Assembly: GCA_964400655.1 (NCBI GenBank)
Contig: CAYNVN010000187.1
Coordinates: 1 to 10,925 of the forward strand
Direction of reading: 5' to 3'
Source: B16-G9 sp964400655
Lineage (GTDB): Bacteria > Bacteroidota > Bacteroidia > Bacteroidales > F082
DNA length: 10,925 bases
Positions within the stretch are counted from its first letter, which is position 1. Each line of letters starts with the position of its first letter. The notes under the pieces are model-generated. The model saw nothing but the letters and a program-made list of their open reading frames with translations. It was not told the DNA's origin and made no database searches. This document shows, in pieces, positions 1 through 5,862 of the stretch. A program made the position numbers and the translations under genes.

Positions 1-51
1 CCCTATCTTGAATGACTGAACTCTCTTTTGTTTTAGGGGCAGGCAGGTACT

Positions 52-88
52 CAGGAGACCCCTCAGTCGTGCCTCCTTCGGAATGACG
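52..88. repeat. GAATGAC-type interspersed repeat fragment
   Basis: Read on the minus strand, this segment begins CGTCATTCCGAAGGAGG and continues through CACGACTGAGG. That resembles the short GTCATTCCGA-type interspersed repeats I know from Bacteroidota intergenic DNA. A second GAATGAC lies at 10-16 and a GTCATCCTTCGA at 126-136, so three pieces of the same motif class occur within about 130 bases. Family identity is from memory, and copy number elsewhere in the genome cannot be seen here. Confidence 0.5.
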
Positions 89-123
89 ATGGGGCTTGCT
101 GTAAAAACGATTGTGTGTGGTAT

Positions 124-172
124 TGTCATCCTTCGACTCCCTGCCCTGCTGGCAGGGAGTCGAAGAGTGACA
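124..172. repeat. Long perfect inverted repeat (hairpin)
   Basis: Bases 131-145 (CTTCGACTCCCTGCC) and 151-165 (GGCAGGGAGTCGAAG) are exact reverse complements around the 5-base loop CTGCT. After one mismatch and one wobble pair the stem resumes with TGTCA at 124-128 and TGACA at 168-172. The outer sequence matches the GTCAT repeat motif nearby, so this is probably a palindromic interspersed element. No T-run follows on either strand, so a normal intrinsic terminator is unlikely. Confidence 0.75.
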
Positions 173-195
173 CGGCAGCTACCAGCAGCCTGATT

Positions 196-256
196 CAAAC
201 CTCTAAACTTCTGAACTTTTCAACTTTTAAACTTCTGAACTTGAAACTTCTCAACC
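196..256. repeat. AACTTCTG-type degenerate direct repeats
   Basis: The 15-base string TAAACTTCTGAACTT occurs exactly at 204-218 and again at 228-242, a 24-base period. Related units such as AACTTTTCAACTTTT and GAAACTTCTCAACC fill the rest. A weaker echo (CAAACTTTCAAACTTCAAACC) lies at 343-363. These pyrimidine/A-rich arrays are non-coding and typical of repeat-laden Bacteroidota intergenic DNA; function unknown. Confidence 0.7.
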
Positions 257-316
257 TTTCCGGACTTCTCCCGCTAACTATCGGGACACAAACCTCTGTC
301 CGACCGAAAAGGTTTC

Positions 317-342
317 CCTCGCGTCTTTGCGTCTTCGCGGTT
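317..342. repeat. GCGTCTTTGCGTCTTCGCGG-type element
   Basis: The sequence contains two GCGTCTT units (321-327 and 330-336) followed by CGCGG. I recognise this as a member of the widespread CTTTGCGTCTTTGCGG class of short intergenic repeats found in many bacterial genomes. The assignment rests on pattern memory; only one copy is in the window. Confidence 0.45.
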
Positions 343-381
343 CAAACTTTCAAACTTCAAACCTCCAAACCTTGAATCACC

Positions 382-418
382 AGCAACGAGCAACAAGCAA
401 CAAGCAACCAGCAACCAG
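382..418. repeat. Tandem array of a 7-bp unit, AGCAACN
   Basis: Five consecutive 7-base units start at 382, 389, 396, 403 and 410. Each is AGCAAC followed by a variable base (G, A, A, C, C), with a partial sixth unit AG at 417-418. The array is non-coding. A 7-bp tandem repeat like this is prone to length change by replication slippage. It ends about 120 bases before the start codon of the next gene. Confidence 0.85.
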
Positions 419-536
419 ATAAACCGGTAACCTTCCAACCTATTATCAAACAAAATTTTTTTGATTAAAAATTTTTACTATGTTTACCATGTAAATATAA
501 GTTAGAAAAAAAAGCGCAGATCTAAAACCAAATAAA

Positions 537-989
537 ATGTTAGAATCATTAGAAATCAAACCTAAAGAAGGGTTTGGCGAAATTAAGTTCGGAGAATACC
601 TTGATAATATTGTTACTTTACTGGGCGAAGCCGAAGAGATAGATACCATTGAAGAGGATGAAGAGATGAATATGCTGATACTCCATTATTGGGAGTTGGG
701 CTTTTCGATTATTTTTGAAGGAAGTACCAAACAAATTGTATCGGGATTTGAAACCGACCACCCCGATGCAACGATGTTCGATAAAAAAATCCTTGGTATG
801 TCGGAGGAAGACCTTATCAGCTGGATGAAAGAAAACGGTATTGTGAACTATGAATCCGAACAAGAGGAAATTGATAAGCGTGTTTCGTACGATGATGAAA
901 TGCTCGACTTTTATTTTCGTAATAACGAGTTGGTGTATGTCAACTGGGGAGTTTACGTGAATGAAGAGGGCGAAATAGAAGATTTCTAA
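537..989 (+). CDS. Small acidic hypothetical protein
   Basis: This 150-residue protein has no signal peptide or membrane segment, so it is probably cytoplasmic. It is very acidic: I count 40 Asp/Glu against 10 Lys/Arg. The N-terminal part has the pattern FGEIKFGEYLDNIVTLLG, the 'G-x-I-x-F-G-x-x-x-(x)n-LLG' style of opening seen in several small two-layer alpha/beta domain families. A second helix-plus-turn (KILGMSEEDLISWMKENG, near residues 84-101) looks like a related half. I do not recognise a named family; an immunity-protein-like or small regulatory role is possible but unsupported, as no toxin gene is adjacent. The ATG at 537 is the only reasonable start, because an in-frame TAA lies at 498-500 with no other ATG between. 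No Shine-Dalgarno is visible and the leader is A-rich. The gene appears to be monocistronic or loosely linked to the next gene, 82 bases downstream. Confidence 0.8.
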   Translation: MLESLEIKPKEGFGEIKFGEYLDNIVTLLGEAEEIDTIEEDEEMNMLILHYWELGFSIIFEGSTKQIVSGFETDHPDATMFDKKILGMSEEDLISWMKENGIVNYESEQEEIDKRVSYDDEMLDFYFRNNELVYVNWGVYVNEEGEIEDF

Positions 990-1071
990 AATTTCGTCAA
1001 AAGCGTAACCGTTTTTCATATTTTTTTCTTACCTTTCATGCTCAAAATCAGACTCAACGGCTCTTTTTGGC

Positions 1072-1893
1072 ATGAAAGCCCTGTTTGCTTACATATTACT
1101 TGTTTTTTGGTTAATCCCTTTCGATTCATATGCCGGCGGCGACCTGTCGCCTATAAGTGCACGTAATGCAGGGTTGTGCCGTTCGTCTGTTGCCGTTACA
1201 GGATTTTGGAATATTTTTAACAATCAGGCGGGGTTGGCGGTTATTACACGGCCTGTTGCTGGTATTTCGTACGAGAGCAAATTTACCATCAGTCAGTTAA
1301 GCAATAAATCAGCAGCATTTGCATGGCCGGCGAATTTTGGGGTAGTGGGGGTTGATTTCAATTATTTTGGTTACAGCCTGTACAACGAAATGAAGGTTGG
1401 GCTGGTTTATGCACGGGCATTTGGTAAATACCTGAGAATAGGGTTGCAGTTGGATTACTTAGGGATATCCATTGGTGACGGATACGGGTCAAAAAGCAAT
1501 GTTACCTTTGAGCTGGGAGTGCAATCGGATATTACCCGGGAGATAACGCTTGGGGCTTATGTTTTTAATCCCGTAAGGGTTAAGCTGGCCGATTACGGTG
1601 ACGAACGAATTCCCGCTGTTTTCCGTTTCGGACTTGCCTGGCACTTTTCCCGTAACTTTTTTGCCACTGCCGAAGCTGAAAAAAACAGCTATTATCCCAA
1701 GGTTATTATTAGAGGGGGACTGGAATACAACCTGAAGGAGCGGTTTGTTTTCAGAACCGGTTTTTCTTCGGGAGAGGAACTGTTCTCTTTCGGATTTGGT
1801 TTTTATATTAAAGGGTTGCAATTCGATTTGGCAGCCATCATGCACCAAACACTGGGGTTTTCGCCTCAGGCATCCCTGTCGTACTCATTTTAA
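1072..1893 (+). CDS. PorV/PorQ-like outer-membrane beta-barrel protein
   Basis: The product is a 273-residue exported protein. Residues 1-21 form a signal peptide (hydrophobic ILLVFWLIP core, likely cut after Ser-Tyr-Ala). The mature start, with ARNAGLCRSSVAVTGFWNIF followed by NNQAGLA (residues about 30-56), matches the opening motif of PorV/PorQ and UPF0164-type proteins, which are FadL-like outer-membrane barrels. The remainder alternates short hydrophobic strands with Gly/Asn/Asp turns and ends in Tyr-Ser-Phe, the C-terminal aromatic signature read by the BAM assembly machinery. True PorV serves type IX secretion and is longer, so this is a relative rather than PorV itself. It may be a small channel or scaffold for a partner protein. 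It sits 16 bases upstream of the helix-hairpin-helix barrel gene and is probably co-transcribed with it. Confidence 0.75.
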   Translation: MKALFAYILLVFWLIPFDSYAGGDLSPISARNAGLCRSSVAVTGFWNIFNNQAGLAVITRPVAGISYESKFTISQLSNKSAAFAWPANFGVVGVDFNYFGYSLYNEMKVGLVYARAFGKYLRIGLQLDYLGISIGDGYGSKSNVTFELGVQSDITREITLGAYVFNPVRVKLADYGDERIPAVFRFGLAWHFSRNFFATAEAEKNSYYPKVIIRGGLEYNLKERFVFRTGFSSGEELFSFGFGFYIKGLQFDLAAIMHQTLGFSPQASLSYSF

Positions 1894-1909
1894 CAGCCGT
1901 ATATAGCTC

Positions 1910-4060
1910 ATGTATGCAATTGGCAGCCACCGGAACGTTTTCTTTACCGCATTAACTTGTGTTTTGTTGGCGGCTTCCTTTTCTTTAAAAGCACAACAAC
2001 CTGATACAACAGCCGTAAACCAAACCGAATTTATTACTGATCAAATTGAAAATATTGCCTCGGGAACGGATTTGAATCTCGACTATTCCGATCTTGTGGA
2101 TGAATATAAATACTATCAAAATCACCCCATAAACATAAATGATAACGAGCAGGTGGATGAACTTGAAAGGCTGAAGCTCCTTAACGATGTGCAGATAAAC
2201 AACATTAAAAGATACCGGTTGTGGAACGGTGATATTATGTCGAAGTACGAACTGCAATATGTGGATGGTTTTAACCGTGAAATTATTGAACGGTTATTGC
2301 CTTTTGTAGCGTTTGGCAAACCGCACAAACCGGAAACAGTCAGGTTGAAGCATGTTTTTAAATATGGCCGACACAGTTTGTTATTACGGTATGGTCAAAC
2401 GCCGGAACAAAGCGAGGGATATAAAACAGCCGGTGATGAAGCAGTTTATCACCCCGGCACGGCTTACCTTGGAAGTCCGCAGAAACTTTATGCCCGCTAT
2501 GCTTTTCAATATATGAAGAAGGTACGCTTTGGTTTTACCCTGGAAAAAGATGCCGGTGAGGTTTGGAACAAAAATAAACTGCCCGACACCGTTTTGCAGC
2601 TGGTGGGAAACAAGATTACCAATTATGCTGATTTTTATTCGGCATACATTTATGTGGCCGATATGGGTGTTTTGAAAAAGGTGGTGGTGGGCGATTATCA
2701 TCTTGAGGTTGGACAGGGTTTGAATATTTGGTCGGGACTGGCGTTTGGAAAATCGGCGCAGGCCATTTATGTTAAAAAATACGGCAGGGGCATCAGGCCC
2801 AACACTTCGGTTAACGAAAACAGATTTTTCAGGGGGGCTGCTGCCACCTTGCAGTATAAATCCTTACGGTTTACCGGTTTCTACTCGCATAACAGCATTG
2901 ATGCAAATATTGTTGAAACCGATACGCTGGATCAGCCGGTGGTAACAACAATACAGGAAACGGGACTTCATCGGACCATTAACGAGCTTATGGATAAAGA
3001 TGCCATTAAACTTAAGGCATACGGAGGCCACTTGCGTTTTAGGCATAAAACTTTTGAAGCGGGCGTTACGGTTTTTCGCTCTTTGCTTAACCGCCCCGTT
3101 GAGTTTAGCGGTAAACCATATCAGTTATTTGCTTTTTCGGGAAAACAAGAGACCCATTATGGTATGGATTTTAACTGGATTATTAACAAGATTAATGTTT
3201 TCGGGGAATTTTCGGTTACCCAAACAGGGGGGTATGCCATGCTTGCCGGTATAAATGCAGGACTTAACGACAGGTTTATATTCAACCTTACTTACCGGAA
3301 CTACAGCAAAGATTATCATAATTTTTATGCTTATCCTTTTGCCGCTACTCAAAACGGCAACAACGAAGAAGGTATCTATTTCGGGTTTCTTGCACTGCTT
3401 TCCAAAAACTGGTCGTTGTCGGGTTATGTCGATTTATACCGGTTTCCCTGGTTACGGTACTATTCCGATTTTCCGTCGTTCGGAAAAGATTTTTTGTTCC
3501 AGCTTAATTTTACTCCTTCTTCACGCGTGGCGATCTATTTAAAATATCGTTATAAACTCAAACAGGAGAACTTTAACGGTGATTACGATTACCTTGCCCA
3601 AACGGCCGACATCACTAAGAACAACCTGCGTTTTAATGTGTCGTGGAACCTGACGCGGAGTGTGATTTTAAAAAACAGGCTTGAGTATGTTTGGTATAAA
3701 AACCCGTTTGTTAACCCTACGGACAAAGGTTACCTGATTTATCAGGATGTGCTTTACAGGCCGGCACGTTTGCCGTTCAGTTTAACCTTGCGATATGCAC
3801 TTTTCAGCACTTCGTCGTGGAACAGCCGTATTTATGCTTACGAGAACGATGTTTTATATGCTTTCAGTGTGCCGGCTTATTACGGGAACGGACAACGGTT
3901 TTACATTATTGCCAAAGTTAATGCCGGTAACAGGCTCTCGTTTTGGCTGCGGTTTTCAAGGGTTATATGGTTTAACAAAAAGGTTATCGGCTCCGGTTCC
4001 GACCGGATTGACGGTAACCGCAAATCGGATGTTAAAATACAGGTAAGATTAAAGCTGTAG
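1910..4060 (+). CDS. Exported helix-hairpin-helix protein with C-terminal beta-barrel-like region
   Basis: This 716-residue protein has a signal peptide (residues 1-28, cut after Leu-Lys-Ala). Residues about 72-133 carry a helix-hairpin-helix-like tandem: NHPININDNEQVDELERLKL, then a second block with MSKYELQYVDGFNREIIERL. Together they match the 'ININ..-EEL-x-x-L..LLs-x-x-QI..I..YR..-G-x-x-S-x-x-EL' pattern of ComEA-type domains. From about residue 140 to the end it is rich in alternating aromatic/hydrophobic strands and Asn/Gly turns, typical of a large outer-membrane barrel, and it ends in a strand-like VRLKL. Similar proteins in Bacteroidota are annotated only as helix-hairpin-helix domain-containing proteins; their function is not established. 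The helix-hairpin-helix part would lie in the periplasm and could bind DNA or serve as a protein-interaction module. The gene follows the PorV/PorQ-like gene by 16 bases, which suggests an operon and possibly one complex. Confidence 0.8.
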   Translation: MYAIGSHRNVFFTALTCVLLAASFSLKAQQPDTTAVNQTEFITDQIENIASGTDLNLDYSDLVDEYKYYQNHPININDNEQVDELERLKLLNDVQINNIKRYRLWNGDIMSKYELQYVDGFNREIIERLLPFVAFGKPHKPETVRLKHVFKYGRHSLLLRYGQTPEQSEGYKTAGDEAVYHPGTAYLGSPQKLYARYAFQYMKKVRFGFTLEKDAGEVWNKNKLPDTVLQLVGNKITNYADFYSAYIYVADMGVLKKVVVGDYHLEVGQGLNIWSGLAFGKSAQAIYVKKYGRGIRPNTSVNENRFFRGAAATLQYKSLRFTGFYSHNSIDANIVETDTLDQPVVTTIQETGLHRTINELMDKDAIKLKAYGGHLRFRHKTFEAGVTVFRSLLNRPVEFSGKPYQLFAFSGKQETHYGMDFNWIINKINVFGEFSVTQTGGYAMLAGINAGLNDRFIFNLTYRNYSKDYHNFYAYPFAATQNGNNEEGIYFGFLALLSKNWSLSGYVDLYRFPWLRYYSDFPSFGKDFLFQLNFTPSSRVAIYLKYRYKLKQENFNGDYDYLAQTADITKNNLRFNVSWNLTRSVILKNRLEYVWYKNPFVNPTDKGYLIYQDVLYRPARLPFSLTLRYALFSTSSWNSRIYAYENDVLYAFSVPAYYGNGQRFYIIAKVNAGNRLSFWLRFSRVIWFNKKVIGSGSDRIDGNRKSDVKIQVRLKL

Positions 4061-4064
4061 CAAT

Positions 4065-5543
4065 TTACCGGATTTCCCCTTTATCGCAGGCTCCTCTTTT
4101 GTAAGGATTACATAATCCCTTATCCAGGCTGAGTTTGAGCGAAAAATAGATGTCCACGTTGTCGAGGTTGCTGAAGTTTAAAATGGTTCCCAAACATTCG
4201 GTTCCAACGGTGAAAGTGTAGAGCCTCAATGCCAAACCGATTCGAGGTTTTTGGTACTGCAACAACGAAACAGGCAGCGAAACCCCCAGCCATCGGGTTT
4301 CATACCGCGGAATAAGGGCTAATTGAGCAGCACGTTTTACATCTTTGAGGTGAAAGTGCAACGGTTGTACCCAAATCATCGAAATATAATATGGCCCTGC
4401 AGGGTGCCAGTCGAATTGTAAGTTTACAGCTGTTGGTAAGCCTATCCGCATCCTGTTGTCAACCAATGATGCCAGCGAGTCGCCCGTAAGCAGTTTACTT
4501 AAATAGCGCATACCAAAATCGGCAGGCATTCCTTTTAAAGAATCCAGATCGGTAGAGCTAACTTCAATGTTTTCTACGTCAAAAGTGTGAAATTCAGTGT
4601 TTTTATTAAAACTTATTCCGCCAATATCGATCAGGGACAGCCCAATTTTGTATTGATAGTCGGCGTAAGGTGTTGCACAGGGTCTCTTTCCTTTTGTGGT
4701 GCCATACCGGTTCTTCAGTTTGGTATAAACAATACCGATATCGGCACCTAATCCGAATCCTGAAGAATTAAACGGGTTAAGGGCTACGTTTTTTAATCCG
4801 CTTTCCGGTATTGAAAAAGCCACATCTGCATTAAAATGGTAGAAATGTACGGTTTTTGAGTCGATGGCTTTATAATCAACATCGGGGAAGTCTGAATAGC
4901 CCCCGGCCAGACCAAACAACAGTTTTCCGGTAATTCCTACCGAAACGGTGTTTCCGTAACGGTTATAAATTTCGCGGGCATACGAAAACGACATCTCTTC
5001 CCAGCTTAATTCGGAAATGCTAAAATCCTGGTCTTTAAATCTTATTCCCTGAAGCGGAGGATAACTCAGGTCTTCGTACATAAAAACCAGTAGCTCCCAC
5101 GGAACATTTACTCCGGATGCAGCGGTTCGGAACGAGAACGATACGGCAAAAGCATCTTTATTGAACTGATATAAAGCTGACGGGCCGGTTATCCGGTTAT
5201 TCATTACCATCCACTTGGGATTTTTGTTTTTGTAATAGGTGTAATAACCGTTGTACCGGTATTTACCGTAAATGGGAATAATGGTATCGGCCGTTATTAA
5301 ATAAAACAATGAATAGTCGTCTTTTGGTATGTAGGCAAAATTGTTTGAAAAGTTCAAGCCGCCACCGATTAAATTTATGTCGAGGTATGTTTTGTTTCCG
5401 GTAAGCGAAGCGGGATTCATCTGTCCTCCCCAAATTCCGCTGTAATTATTGGTGGAAAGGCCTAACCATTCCTGTCCCTGCGCCGGAATCCACATAATTC
5501 CCAGCAGTAAAAACAAGATAGTTATCCCCCTTCCTTTTAGCAT
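4065..5543 (-). CDS. DUF5723 family outer-membrane protein
   Basis: A 492-residue exported protein read from the minus strand. Residues 1-23 form a signal peptide (LFLLLGIMWIP core, cut after Ala-Gln-Gly). The mature N-terminus has the DUF5723 hallmark: YSGIWGGQMNPASLTGNKTY followed by LDINL and FSNNFAYIP, i.e. an 'NPA' motif then a first strand and 'NN'. The body has alternating beta-strands with Gly/aromatic turns, consistent with a FadL-like barrel. The last strands (DIYFSLKLSL) are followed by a short Cys-containing tail (LCNPYKRGACDKG). Function is unknown; members are thought to be outer-membrane proteins of Bacteroidota. The gene is convergent with the helix-hairpin-helix barrel gene, with stop codons only 4 bases apart, so no separate terminator fits between them. 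A promoter-like element lies about 150 bases upstream of its start codon. Confidence 0.8.
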   Translation of the reverse strand: MLKGRGITILFLLLGIMWIPAQGQEWLGLSTNNYSGIWGGQMNPASLTGNKTYLDINLIGGGLNFSNNFAYIPKDDYSLFYLITADTIIPIYGKYRYNGYYTYYKNKNPKWMVMNNRITGPSALYQFNKDAFAVSFSFRTAASGVNVPWELLVFMYEDLSYPPLQGIRFKDQDFSISELSWEEMSFSYAREIYNRYGNTVSVGITGKLLFGLAGGYSDFPDVDYKAIDSKTVHFYHFNADVAFSIPESGLKNVALNPFNSSGFGLGADIGIVYTKLKNRYGTTKGKRPCATPYADYQYKIGLSLIDIGGISFNKNTEFHTFDVENIEVSSTDLDSLKGMPADFGMRYLSKLLTGDSLASLVDNRMRIGLPTAVNLQFDWHPAGPYYISMIWVQPLHFHLKDVKRAAQLALIPRYETRWLGVSLPVSLLQYQKPRIGLALRLYTFTVGTECLGTILNFSNLDNVDIYFSLKLSLDKGLCNPYKRGACDKGEIR

Positions 5544-5691
5544 ATTGCAAAAGTTGTTTAAGCAGTTGATAAAAAAATACTCTTTTTAACAAACCTTAAT
5601 TGTAATAAATCAACAATAAAACAGAGCTCAATCTTAACGGTAAGCTGGTGTTTTTATCTGATTCATGTAAAATAATTCCTTTTTCCATTGT

Positions 5692-5699
5692 CAAAAATA
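5692..5699 (-). promoter_or_regulatory. Candidate -7 promoter element for the DUF5723 gene
   Basis: On the minus strand this reads TATTTTTG, an exact match to the Bacteroidota -7 consensus TAnnTTTG. No convincing -33 TTTG lies about 20 bases upstream (toward higher coordinates). If used, it would leave a leader of roughly 140 bases before the start codon at 5543. The following bases are closely similar to those after the plus-strand element at 5830. Confidence 0.4.
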
Positions 5700-5829
5700 C
5701 AACAAGAATGCTTTCGCTCCGCACCTTTTGCCTTGGTTTACTAACATGCGGCATTTAATAAATGTTTTATTAACCTCTAAAATATTGAAAGCAAAATGCC
5801 TTTTTATAAAATGATAGAGACGAAAACCC

Positions 5830-5837
5830 TATTTTTG
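5830..5837 (+). promoter_or_regulatory. Candidate -7 promoter element for the exporter-fusion operon
   Basis: TATTTTTG matches the Bacteroidota -7 consensus TAnnTTTG exactly and lies 25 bases before the ATG at 5863, giving a short leader of about 20 bases. The -33 TTTG is not evident at the expected distance, so the site is weak on that side. Its sequence through 5849 matches the minus-strand element starting at 5699 in 17 of 20 positions. Confidence 0.5.
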
Positions 5838-5862
5838 ACGATTGTAAAAACAACGGCTGTAA

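Larger units (their letters stand above)
1..536. other. Repeat-rich intergenic region without a credible gene
   Basis: This stretch upstream of the first convincing gene is built from short repeats, listed separately. The only open frame of any length (115-375, plus) translates to low-complexity sequence rich in Lys-Leu-Leu-Asn repeats. These come directly from the AACTT-type DNA repeats, so I do not call it a gene. From about 440 onward the DNA becomes AT-rich and is probably the upstream region of the acidic orphan gene at 537. No tRNA or terminator followed by a T-tract is visible. The left edge may hold the end of an intergenic space after a gene outside the window. Confidence 0.7.
5544..5862. 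other. Divergent intergenic control region
   Basis: These 319 bases separate the start codons of the minus-strand DUF5723 gene and the plus-strand exporter-fusion gene. The region is AT-rich and has no credible open frame. It carries two divergent promoter-like elements (5692-5699 minus, 5830-5837 plus) listed separately, and a few very short AT-rich palindromes such as CATTTAATAAATG at 5752-5764 that are too weak to interpret. No operator for a known regulator was recognised. Confidence 0.75.

Noticed and set aside
124..172. Hairpin as an intrinsic terminator
   Set aside because: The stem is strong, but neither side is followed by a run of T, so the repeat-element reading fits better.
115..375. 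86-residue open frame on the plus strand
   Set aside because: Its translation is low-complexity and derives from the AACTT repeats and the hairpin; there is no family resemblance.
460..486. Promoter for the acidic orphan: TTTG at 460-463 and TATGTTTA at 479-486
   Set aside because: The -7 match lacks the final G and the spacing of 15 bases is shorter than the usual 19-21, in DNA that is AT-rich enough to give such matches by chance.
618..1019. 133-residue open frame on the minus strand opposite the acidic orphan
   Set aside because: It is fully antisense to a frame with better protein character and has no recognisable motif.
1030..1037. TACCTTTC as a -7 element before the PorV/PorQ-like gene
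   Set aside because: It differs from TAnnTTTG at the last base and no TTTG lies at the -33 distance.
5752..5764. CATTTAATAAATG palindrome as a regulator operator
   Set aside because: It is short, purely AT-driven and matches no operator I recognise.
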